Positions 44,772 to 55,319 of a stretch of 64,000 nt of DNA are shown here, one piece after another; the first letter of the stretch is position 1; each line of letters starts with the position of its first letter. Both the position numbers and the translations under genes were made by a program. The DNA is from Guillardia theta CCMP2712 (taxonomy: Eukaryota > Cryptophyceae > Pyrenomonadales > Geminigeraceae), in the NCBI RefSeq assembly GCF_000315625.1, contig NW_005434669.1, positions 62,001 to 126,000 of the forward strand, in the 5' to 3' direction. The notes below the pieces were generated by a model. The model saw nothing but the letters and a program-made list of their open reading frames with translations. It was not told the DNA's origin and made no database searches.

Positions 44772-45802
44772 ATGATGAAAATCGTGCTGCTCCTGCTCGC
44801 CCTCGCCGTCACCTCAGCTAGTGACGTCGTCGTCCTGGATTCGGACAACTTCGACAGGTTGCCCGACCTCTCATTCCTGTCATCAGCGACGAGGAAGTCT
44901 GTTTAACTTGTGTTTGTACGTCTGTTTGCTTGCAGATTGACAAAGGAAGGTGTATGGTTCATCAAATTTTATGCACCGTGATTTCTCTTTCCCTTGGCCG
45001 TGCCTTCACTCGTAACATGACAGAGCAGATGGTGCGTTCATTGCAAGCGTTTGGCTCCTGTGTGGGAGAAGCTAGCGAAGGAATTGAAGGGAACGCCCGT
45101 CAGGTGACAAGACTTGTGATGGAAGATATCTCACAAGGACACCCTAGAGTCGGGAAAGTAGATGCGGATTCAGATTCAGAACTCGCTGAGAGGTTTGCTA
45201 TTCAGCATTATCCCACTTTGAAGATCGTGGGTAAGATAAGTTCTATTTGCTCCAAGGATCCAACGACCTTGTTTTGACGTGCACGTCGGAAAGATGGCAA
45301 GAAGATCTCCGATTACTCGGGCGAGAACAGTTTCGAAGCGGTGATCGCAGCTGTGCTTGCGCCAATTGGTACTGACAGCTCGGCAAACGCTTCAGCTTCA
45401 CAAACATGTGCACGATTATTTGCAGAAGAACAAGTCCATTCTCAACCCCAGCAAACAAACTAGGTCGGGGAACCTCCTGTCCTCGATCAGGTGAAGTTAT
45501 GCAGGAGATACATGTTGTTCGGTGACAATCATGTTGGCAGAGATTTTGCTGAGCAGCTTGCAAGCGACTCCATAGGCTTGTAAGTGATGATGATGATGAT
45601 GATGGAGATGATGATGGAGATGATGAGATGCCCTCAAATTTTCAACTGACATGGTGAGACACAGATATACGACCATAGTCTTCTTCGTCGGCTTCTTCAT
45701 TGGCGTACAAGCTCGTATGTGTCAGTATGTCTTTCTTGACATCCCCTGCAGGTGCTTGCTGGAGTTCTGTTTGCAGTGCGCGAGAAAGACAAGATTATGT
45801 AA
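44772..45802 (+). CDS. membrane-anchored thioredoxin / protein disulfide isomerase (TMX type)
   Basis: ER oxidoreductase. Signal peptide MMKIVLLLLALAVTSAS, then DVVVLDSDNFDR, TKEGVWFIKFYAP joined to WCVHCKRLAPVWEKLAKEL: a thioredoxin fold with CVHC active site. RVGKVDADSDSELAERFAIQ, HYPTLKIV (cis-Pro) and DGKKISDYSGENSFEAVI complete the domain. A linker ends DFAEQLASDSIGL, then a transmembrane helix LYTTIVFFVGFFIG|VLAGVLFAV and a short charged tail REKDKIM, TAA at 45800. The type I layout with one Trx domain matches TMX proteins. CVHC, not CGHC, suggests reductase or a specialised substrate preference. Linker splicing (45370-45560) is uncertain. Confidence 0.85.
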
Positions 45803-46610
45803 ACTAGCATGGAATTTTAATGTTGTGAATGCAACACGCATGACTGAACGTGGTTGAAACTGAATGCTGTTCTTGCTATCTCCTGTTCCGCAATGATCAG
45901 AAAGTTCAGCTTGTAGCAAGTAGAATATAAGGCTGGTATCTGTCCATACGCGTTGATTTACCGCCGTATGGCCATCAGCAGCCGGATATCTAGCACATCA
46001 CAACATGCCATGAACCGAACTTGAGCTCAGGCCACGTCGATGCGTGCACGAGTGAAGAACATCTTGTAGAAACTTTCATACCTGTTGGTCTCACTGATCG
46101 ATGAAAAAGACAGGAGAAGATTAATCCTTCTGAACACCAATAGAAGAGAACACGCTCTCAACTTTTCAGTTCCCACCGGTCATCACTTGTTCATCTCTCC
46201 TCTGATCTGTGCTTGTCTTCTCCCTCCTCTCCCTCCTCTCCTCTTCCTCAAATCTCCTTCTTCCTCCTCTCCCTCCTTTCCTCTTCCTCAAATCTCCTTC
46301 TTCTTCTTCCTCCTCCTCCTCCCCTCAACCCTCCTCCCCTCAACCCTCCTCCCCTCTACGTCTTCTCCTTATCCACATTTCTGCATCGTCACTAGTACTC
46401 TCGCCATTGCAACGGTGCAAATTGTATGTGACCCTCCCCGAGAAACACTGAAGGGCATGGGCCAAGGTGAAATGTTTTATAATTGAGGCATTAAGACAAT
46501 ATACCATAGGTCGTGTGTTAGTGGTCCTGGGTCGTGGGAGAGACGAAGGCGACCCTGCTCCCAGCTTTTACTCTGGGCGGGTCAGAAGGGAGAGGAGGGA
46601 AGGAGAGGAA
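45803..46610. other. intergenic region
   Basis: No exon recognised. CT-rich tracts with CTTCCTCAAATCTCCTTCTTC repeated at 46225-46310 and CCCCTCAACCCTCCT units at 46320-46355. The end is the upstream region of the HECT gene. Confidence 0.4.
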
Positions 46611-49600
46611 ATGAGCAAGCAGTACAACCTCAAGGGATTGAAAGGTTGCTTGCTGCTCTGTTGTGAGATGTGCTGCTCATGCTTCTCTTGCAGACTCGAA
46701 CTCTGACGACGAGTTCTTCGTCGTTACAACACCATCGACCAACAAGAGCAAGCATGCTGCTAGGAGACTTGAAAGCAGCGACGAAGACTCTCCTCGTGAT
46801 GTTTTCTCCCTCTCCTCTCTCTTCCTCTCATGCTTCTGCTCTTCAGAGGCGAAGCCTTCAAGCTTCAGGAACCGACCGGCCCCGAGGGACGCAGCATCGT
46901 CCCCTGAGTCCGACGTTCCGCTGTCGCAAAGGAGCACGACCAAGAAGCAGCACACAAGTCAGTCGAGGACGGAAGAGAGCACGCCTACGAGAGTGATGCC
47001 GAAGAGAAGCTCTGCCATCAAGAAGAAGCAGGATCAAGACTTTGTCATGCTTTCCTCTGATCCTGAGGTATTCTGCCCTCTCAAGGGTGAGCACCCGACT
47101 GAGTGCAGCTCTGCAGGAGGAGGAGGAGGAAGAGGAGAAGGTCAGAAGCAAGAACAAGAAGGGCAAGCGCAATGGAGAGGTGGACACAGAACTCAAGCTG
47201 CTCCTATCGTTTGATGCCCTTGCTAGGAAAGTGCTTCGTCGGAGGACTGGAGGCCAGACAGCGATGAGGAGGAGGAAGACCGCCATGCACGAAGGAGGAA
47301 GGAAGCAGCACCAGGCCGAAGGGAGCAGCTGCAGGCCAGCCGCAGGTCCCTCTCTCTCGTGACTTGCTTATTGCAATCTCACACAACCTTGCAGAAGCTC
47401 AACAAAGTCAGACAAGTCGCACAAAGTACCTCAGAGCAAAGGCGACAAGTGAACGATGTCTGATTGGTCTGACAGGTGTCTTCCAAGGGAGCATCTTCCA
47501 GCAACAGAGGTGCATGAGAGCATTCGCTCAAAGATCTCCTTCGTACACTGAACTTGCGTTACAGCGAGCGGCTCACGATCCCGACGATCGACCGGGACGG
47601 CGCAGGCGAGGAGGGACAGGGTCAGCTCAGTGTTGGAGGCCGCCAGGAGGAGGAAGAGGAGCGATACTTCTAGTGATGAATCTAGCGAGGAAGCTTCAGT
47701 CGTGTTGGACACAAGTGACGGAGGTTGCTGCTGCTCCTCGATAGTCCTCGTTTTCTGACGTGTTCTTGCTATCAGAGGTTGTCGAGATTGCTTCCTCGTC
47801 GAAGCCATTCTCAGGTCTCAGCTGGAAGATCTGTGGCTCTTTGTTACCGCACTTGACGTGGCATGCAGGGTCAGGTTTCTCCGATGCGATCATTGAGCCA
47901 GGAAAGAAGAAGAATTCCAGCATCATATCATCGAAACAGGTACTTGTGACAATCATGTTGCTCTCAATCCGTTGAACTTCCCTATTTAGCTGCCTGTCTG
48001 CACCATCTGCTACAAGAAGCTTTTAGAACACATTCCAGGAGCAGAAAAGGGGCAGTCCTTTGAAATGCCGAAGAATCAAGACCCGATGGATGTCATCATG
48101 AAGCTTGTTTGGAACTTGTATGCTTCTCTTCCTGTTTCTGACTTTCACTGGAACCAGGGCAAGTCAAAGATCCCAGCCTTCATCTTTCCCGGGGCTCGCG
48201 AGTTCCGCGCGCATTACAAGGAAGTCCATCGAGCCTCCCATTGTCCCGAAGTCTCTCAGAACTACCTGAAGCAGTTGGTGTACAACTACCTGACGTCGTC
48301 AAACCGAGAGAAGAATTATTCGAGGATGAAGACGTCAACAGGCAACCAGGTGATCACTTCCGCTCCTCTGCCTTGCTCCCTTGATCTCGATCCGTCTCTC
48401 ACCCCGCTAAGCAGCAGGAGGAGTGGGACTCTGAAGACGAGCAGAAGATGCTCAAGAGCCATGCGATCAAGTCCGACGGAGAATTGATCAGGGACTATTG
48501 GGGAGCAAACAACCACAAGAGAGCGATGAAGTACAACTCGGTCGTGGAGACAGTGATTGAGGGGAATGGAAGCTTTTCTCCCATCCTCAAAGACGAATCG
48601 GATTCGGCTGCTGAGAGCTCGGCTGAGAGTTCCGACATCAATGATTTCATCGCGTCAGATAACGAATCTCTCAGCGAGGACGAGGACGAGGAGGAAGAGG
48701 TTGTGAGCGAGAGCAGCGGGGATAGGAGGATGAACAGGGGGAAGAAGAAGAATTCAAGGAGGCGGAAGGAGGACAGTGACGAATCGGAGTCGGAGGAAGA
48801 AGTCGAAAGGAGGAGGGGCAGAGGAACGAAGGCAAAGGAGAGGACTCGTCCTCCAAGAATCTCAATCCTGGCAGATCTCGAGCAAGAGAATCAGTCGAGG
48901 GAGGAGAGGAGAACTCGCGTTCCTCCCGAACCACAAGTGGGGGCCAGGTAATTTGTGCATCCTCCTCCTCACTCTGTCGCTCCTCATCTTGCCTGCAGCT
49001 CAAAACCCGATGGTTCAGCGTCTCCCGAGATCTCTCTGGGCAAGAAGCCAACAAGGAGCATCATGGAGGAGAGCGACGAGGAGAGTATGTCGGTGATATC
49101 TCCTCGAGTGACATCTTCCAACAAGTGAGTTGCTGAGTCACTTGTTACTGAATGCACACCAGCTTGCCTCCCTGACATGTCTTGCCAGGAAAAAACGAAT
49201 TCTGGACAGCGATGACGAGACTGCGGCATGCGTGGACAGCAAGGAGGGCAAGGAGAACAGCGAGAGCGACGGAGTCTCGTCCTCGCCAGTGAAAAGATCG
49301 CGGATTCGTCCTGCCAAGTTGGAGGAGGAGGAGGAGGAGGAGGAGGAGAACGCAGAGCAGCAAAAAGCTGCCAAGGGCTCGAGGTACGGCCTGCGAGAGA
49401 GGGTGACGAAAGAGGAGAAGTCAAGAGAAGAGTGGCACAGCATGCTGAAGGAGAGGAATCGCACCATCTTAAAGGATATGGAAGAGAAGCAGGAGGCAGT
49501 CTACATCAGCGATGATTCCCTTGGCGACTTTGTTGTGGAAGACGATTCTGCTATGCACTCCCAGGACTGGAGGCTGGCGATTGCGAGGGAGTCAGACTCA

Positions 49601-52522
49601 TCAGGCGAGGAGGACGGGGCAGCGGCAGCCTCCAAACGGAAGAAGAAGGAGGAGGAAGAGTCCAAGGAATCCTCCTCCAAGGACCCACTTGTGCTTGCTC
49701 TGCATGCCGGAGACCTGGAACAAGTTCGGCTGCTCCTTAAGAAGGAGCCTCAGAATCTCCGCACCATCCGCACTCACGATGTGCTCCATGCAGCCATCGA
49801 GGGCAAATCCCTGGAGTGCGTGAAGGAGATTTTCGGAAGAGGAGCAGACGTGAACTCACGGCAGGGCAAGTCGGAAGTGACGCCACTGCTGCTCGCGCTG
49901 TCGTTGAGAGAGGAGAGCATCGCGAGCTACCTGCTCGAGAGGAATGCTGATGTCTTCCGGAGCGATGCTGATGGAACCTTGCCGCTCCACATGGCAGCTG
50001 CTGCATGTGGCATACCGTGAGACTCTTTCTCAACTTCCGTGCTGTTCTCCCTCACTCTCCTCCTCCTCATTGTCCTCCTCCTGAAAATCCTTTGTTTTTG
50101 CGTATCATGCTCTGACTTTCTCTTTAGTGTTGTACAGAATATTATCTTTCAAATGAACAAGTTGAAGCCGTCCTCGAAGAATGCTTCGAGGACAGACAAG
50201 CGAGGGCAGCAAGCTCTGCACTATGCGGCGGCAGAGGGGAACATGGAGGTGATGTTGCATCTGGTGAACCAGCACAAGGTAGAGGTAGACTGTCTGGACT
50301 CCCACGACATCTCTCCTCTCCACATCCTGTCCATGTCAGGGCACGTTGACTGCATCCTTCCCTGGATTCAGCAGCACGCGGCAAAGCCTCAGCTAGAGGA
50401 CAAGGACGGTATGAGTGCGCTACATCATGCTGCCCATGCCGGACATGCCGGATGCATCGCCCCGCTCATCAGCATGGGATGTGCTGTGAACAAGCCGCTT
50501 CCTACATCTACCTCCCTCGTCCCAGGAGCGACTCCACTACATCTGGCAGCATGCGGAGGTCACGTGGACTGCGTGAAGGTGCTGATTGAGCATGGTGCTA
50601 ACGTGGACCAAAGGGACTCGCAAGGCTGGAGCCCCCTGCTGTACGCAGACTTCATGAAGAACCGCTCGTGTGTGGTAGCGATGCTCCAGCCCGAGAACGC
50701 TGAGGTCTGTGCGGCGCAGCTGAAGAACCTTGCTTCCCTGATGCTCAGCGATCATGGCGAGACGCTGGAGAGAGTCGTCAAGGTTGTCGAGTACGCAGCC
50801 ACCATCCCCGAGTTCTATGAGGCGATCAACCGGCTGGTCCAGTCAGACCCGGAGGCTCTTGCTGGCTGCATGTCCTTCCTCCTGCGGAACAGCTCGCTGC
50901 TGTCGTATCAGAGCAAAGTCTCGTGGCTGCGGCGAGAGATTAACCGTACCACTACTAAGGGCCTGATCTTCCACTGGGGCAGGATCGACTGCAAGCTCTT
51001 GATTGACAGGAGCAGGATCGTGGAGTCGAGCATCGGAGCTCTGATCGGCCAGAGCGAGGAAAGCTGCAGGAGCAGGCACTTTGAAGTGAACTTCTTGGGA
51101 GAGGAGGGGACTGGCACCGGCCCACAGAGAGAGTACTTTGCAGTCGCCTCGAAGAAGTTTGTGTGTGAAGATTACGGGCTGTTCGGCCTGAGCTCGGGCA
51201 CGAGAGTGTACCACCCTCTAGCGGGAGACTTGTCGAGGAAACTTCAATGGAAATCAAGAAACGATGACGCCGCTGACTGCGTCATTCTCGACTATCCCTC
51301 AGGTGCTCTTACGGCTCAAAGCGGGATGTTTGCCTTCGGCAGGCTGCTCGGCCTTGCCATCCGTCATCAGAGCCTGGTAGACGTGAAGTTCAGCAGAGCA
51401 TTCCTGCGAATGATTGTGGGAGGGAAACTTGAATTGGAGATGCTCGAGGAGATCGAACCAGATCTCTACCGCAACTTGTGCGCGCTGAAAGGGCACCAAG
51501 ACCACGAGGCCATGGACCTTGACTTCACCATCTTGACTGACTACCAACGTGCAGGGGATGAGTTGAACGGTGATACAGTTGAGATCTAAGAGTGTAGGAG
51601 GGGGTTGACGAGGATTGCAGAACAAGGCAAAGTTCAAGCCAGCAAGCAGAAGGTGGAGTTGATGGAGAATGGAGAGAACATCAAAGTGGACAGCACTAAC
51701 ATTGTAAGTGAATGAGACTCCATTCATCATTCTCCTCATCATCCTTGGCAGGAGAAGTACGTCGAACTCTACATCTTGTACAAACTTCGCGATGGTGCCA
51801 AGAAGCTGATGGACAGGCTGCTACATGGGTTCTTCGAGGTCGTGCCCAAGGTCCCTCCCTCCCGTCCTCATCTCCTCCCTGCTCACGCATGCTTCAGCCT
51901 GCCATTCGAATCTTCTCCGACCAAGAGCTCGACCTCCTCCTTTGCGGGCTCCCCAAGATAGACGTGGACGACTGGCGGCGATGGTGCCGATACTCCGGTG
52001 ACTGGCTACTCCATTCTCAGACAACTCCAGCTGAGACTGAGCTGCTAGGGACGAGTCAGGGCGAGCAGCTTTGTGAGACTAGCCAGCTCTCTCTGTGGTT
52101 CTGGGAGTTTGTCTGCTCGAAGGAGGAAGCTGAACGTGCTCTGCTGCTCAAGTTCTGCACTGGGAGCTCAGTGGTACCCGATGAGTTTCGCTGCTTTCAG
52201 TGACCCCCTGACTCCACTCATAGTCTCCTTCCGTGGGCTTTGAAAACCTCCCTGGCCTCAGCTCCATCTGTCGGTTTACGCTGGCGTGCACTCAAGAGGG
52301 TAGAGCAGGCTGCGACGTGTCAAAGGAAGTGACTTGAAGCAGGTGACGATCGGCTGCCCACTGCAAGCACCTGCTTCAACCTGCTCAAGATCCCCGACTA
52401 CTCCAGCAAGGAGGTTGCTGCTTCTCCAACTACAAAGCATGAACTGATACACCTGGCAGATCCTGGAGGAGAGGTTCCACGTAGCGTTACATTATGGTAG
52501 CGAGGGCTTTTCCTTCTCCTAA
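46611..52522 (+). CDS. ankyrin-repeat HECT-type E3 ubiquitin ligase with acidic N-terminal region
   Basis: Start MSKQYNLKGLKDSNSDDEFF at 46611. The N-terminal about half is low-complexity, Ser/Glu/Asp and Lys/Arg-rich (nuclear-type basic stretches such as KKKNSRRRKED). It contains an unrecognised globular piece at 47985-48350 (LPVCTICYKKLLEHIPG, FHWNQGKSKIPAFIFPGARE). Ankyrin repeats follow at 49690-50690 (PLVLALHAGDLEQVRLLLKK, TPLHLAACGGHVDCVKVLIE and HGANVD). The HECT domain starts near 51080: HFEVNFLGEEGTGTGPQREY, FAFGRLLGLAIRH, EKYVELYILYKLRDGAKKLM, DWRRWCRYSG. The catalytic Cys sits in TCFNLLKIPDYSS and the C-terminus is FHVALHYGSEGFSFS, stop at 52520. Ankyrin plus HECT is the HACE1 arrangement, but the long N-terminus is different. 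It accepts ubiquitin on the Cys and passes it to substrates bound by the ankyrin part. Some N-terminal introns (47350-47760) are unresolved. Confidence 0.85.
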
Positions 52523-54117
52523 GTGAACTCTGTCCTTGGCTGCGAGACTCAACCTCCACTCTCCCTCTCCCTTCTTCCGTTACTCACTCCTCTTCTTCCC
52601 TATCTTCACCGCCTCCTTCTCTTCTCTCCTCTCCTCTCCTCTCATCCCTTCCCCTCCCTTTTCTCTCCTCTCCTCAACCCATCTTGCTGTTCTTTATAAC
52701 AGACATCGAATAGAAGGAGTGATTGATTGGCATGAAAAGTGAGAGTCAGGGTACACAGTTCATTTGCAAACAAGCACGTTCGCGAGCTGCCAACAACTCA
52801 CCCGCACCCATCTACCCACCAACACGCGTTCTACCCGCGTCTCCTCCTTGAAATGAGCAAGTATTCCTGTCCTCGTTCAGCTTCCCACTTCTTCCATGCA
52901 CGCTCTTGCCGTGAGCGTGAGGGTAGCAGACATGTTCTCCAGGATGCTACTCTATTTCTGACGACGATTCCCCTTGAATGAAAGTAGAGCCCACGATCGT
53001 CCTCTACTTGTAGCCAATCTTTTTCATCTGGAGAGTGTCCTGTTCTTTTCGAGAAGTGTCTTTGTCCACGTTCTTGTTCCTGCATCCTCGTCCATGCTGC
53101 CCCTGCCCCTGCCCCTGCCTTTAGGGCGTCTCTGTCCATGGCTACTTGATGAACAAAAAAAAAGCACAAGTCTGCCTCAGTATTCTTCTATTTGTTCTGT
53201 GAGGGGCAGCAAATCTCTTCGCTGTTTCTGTCGTAAAGCAAAGGTGGGTCACAAATACATTTCCGTTTGCTATAATATTATATATATATAACATTATAGG
53301 TAACATGACTCCTTGTATTGCAACGAGCCAAATTGGGGCACTTCAGGGAATTTCTTTGGGGATAATGGGGGTAGTCATACCAGGGTAGTATGGGTCGTAT
53401 TTCGTTTTTTAATTGATTATGAAAATATATCTTTTCGGAATGGAGATTCGATCTCCCAGTAGTGCACGTCTTCTGGTACCCGATCGTGTCTCCCCTTTGC
53501 TGACAGTTCTAAATTGTTTTTAAAAATTCTTTTTGACGGGTTTACGACCCCCACTGCCCTCAAAATGAAATAGTACCCCTTCTGTTAGGTTCAAATACAT
53601 GGACAAATGACCGGTATTGTGTCAACTCTTCTCGAACCACCCCCAGTCGCGGTCCAGGTGTGTGAATTGTACGATGGCCGCGCCGCGCACGAGGGGAGAA
53701 AACGCGAGGAGAGGGGGAATGGGGAAGAGAGAGAGGAAGGAGAGGAGAGGGCCAGACTTTGATGGGCAGAGAAGAGAGGACGAAGTAGAAGCAAACAGAG
53801 GACAAAGGAGATGGAGAGAGCGAGACGGGGTAACAGGAGAAGTGTTGTAATTGAATGTTTGGCAGTCGTTCTATGGAGGACAGGAACAATCATGTGAGAC
53901 GTTGATAGACAAAATTTGAAAGAGAAAGCTGTTAGTTAGAAGATCATGAGTTATGCTATGGTTCGGTCATTTTATCGTAAGGTCATGAGTTTTGCTCTGG
54001 CTCGGTTATTTCATCATAAGATCATGAAACATCATAGTTATTTTATACTGATTGTTGTGTTTGCAGTACAGCGACTGGTATTCATGCCGATGAATCTTAA
54101 TCTTCAGTTGGGTTGAC
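52523..54117. other. gene-free stretch
   Basis: No exon supported. CT-rich 52545-52690. 53335-53400 has a GGGGGTAGTCATACCAGGGTAGTATGGGTCGTATTTCG module similar to 38905-38940. GGAGATTCGATCTCCC at 53443-53458 resembles a tRNA T-arm but no full cloverleaf was found. ATCATGAGTT repeats occur at 53943-54030 (GATCATGAGTTATGCT, GGTCATGAGTTTTGCT, AGATCATGAAAC). Confidence 0.45.
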
Positions 54118-55074
54118 ATGAAAAGCAAGATCTTGAGTTTCTTGTTTGGAAACCCAAGAATGAGAAGATTTGAACCCGCACAACACCAAAGGGAGGAAAA
54201 AACGTGCCTCTCCGGCTCGTTTAAAGTGATTCAGAGTGGGGAAAAGGCAACTTCTTCGAAGCAGATCTATGCCTTGTGGTTTGATATGACATTCAGTCAG
54301 AATTACACAGGGGGTGGAACCTTCTTGAGTTGGAACTCAACAGGGGACAGGGAGAGGAGTTCGACTTTTCAGAGCTTTCAGCTCTTTGAAATGAATGTAG
54401 AGAGAGAAGGTTTTCTCGGCATGCCTGCTGTCTTGACACCTTGGCTGGAAGCGTTCTATCTTGTTCAAGATTGTGTCAACGCTTTCAACTGCATATTCAA
54501 GGAGAGATCGCTGGACTTCTCCTACTCTTACAACTTCTCAAACCTGGAAGATTCTCTTCCAGTCAGGAAGGGAGGCGATTCCGTCAAGGACGAGGAGGAG
54601 GACTCGTTGAGCGGAGCTTTCAGTCACTTCTCATGGTTGATCAGTGGCGGCAGGTTCTTGATCGAGTTCAAGCGCAAGTCCATGGAGGACTGTTGCCTTT
54701 CAAGCTTTGTGCATTGTAACGACGACGATCTGTGCTGCGGGCCAATGAACGAAGGGATGGCTGGTGTTCGACAATTCTTCCGCGTGCACAAATGCTCGAG
54801 CGAGTGCAAGGTCATGTCAGAGCGACTGAAGACAAGAGTCTGCTGGCTGCAGAGAGATCACAAGGAGCTGAAAAACACAGCGAGATTTCAAGCAGAAGAT
54901 CTGGCAAAAAGGTTGACGCATGCGATGGAACAGGAGCTGGTGAATGAGAAACAAAGGAGAAGTAGTGACCAAGTAGACAGCACACAGAAAGATGAGACTC
55001 ATCGTAAACGGAGGCCGAGATCATCGAGTCCTGTCCAGTCTTCACGGAGGTTGAGTCCGAGCATATCAGACTAG
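54118..55074 (+). CDS. single-exon protein of 318 aa, unknown
   Basis: Intronless, unlike its neighbours. Residues about 30-220 look globular and beta-rich with aromatic strands (QIYALWFDMTFSQNYTGGGT, LDFSYSYNFSNLED, HFSWLISGGRFLIEFKRKS) and seven or eight Cys. Residues about 225-290 form an amphipathic helix (AEDLAKRLTHAMEQELVNEK) and the tail is Ser/Arg-rich (RKRRPRSSSPVQSSRRLSPS), probably nuclear or phosphorylated. Head plus coil plus tail is reminiscent of several head-coil families, but I see no signature that identifies one. Confidence 0.65.
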   Translation: MKSKILSFLFGNPRMRRFEPAQHQREEKTCLSGSFKVIQSGEKATSSKQIYALWFDMTFSQNYTGGGTFLSWNSTGDRERSSTFQSFQLFEMNVEREGFLGMPAVLTPWLEAFYLVQDCVNAFNCIFKERSLDFSYSYNFSNLEDSLPVRKGGDSVKDEEEDSLSGAFSHFSWLISGGRFLIEFKRKSMEDCCLSSFVHCNDDDLCCGPMNEGMAGVRQFFRVHKCSSECKVMSERLKTRVCWLQRDHKELKNTARFQAEDLAKRLTHAMEQELVNEKQRRSSDQVDSTQKDETHRKRRPRSSSPVQSSRRLSPSISD

Positions 55075-55319
55075 AAAACTGTCAAGAGTGTATGTTACCC
55101 TTCACTGTATTTTTATCGAACACCAAAAGAATAATGAATGAATGTATTTACACCTTACATATCACTTCTCGGCTTTATGTGTCTGTGAGGAGGGTCAGAT
55201 GATGGACACGCTGAGTGGCAGATACCTCGGCATCTCTCTATCAAAATCTGAGACAAGACGCTCCTGTCTGGAGTAATTGTCTTCAGCTACCTCTTCGATC
55301 TTCCTGCCATCATGTGGTC

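Noticed and set aside
53440-53460. tRNA gene suggested by GGAGATTCGATCTCCC
   Set aside because: Only a T-arm-like stem and loop; no matching acceptor, D or anticodon arms upstream.
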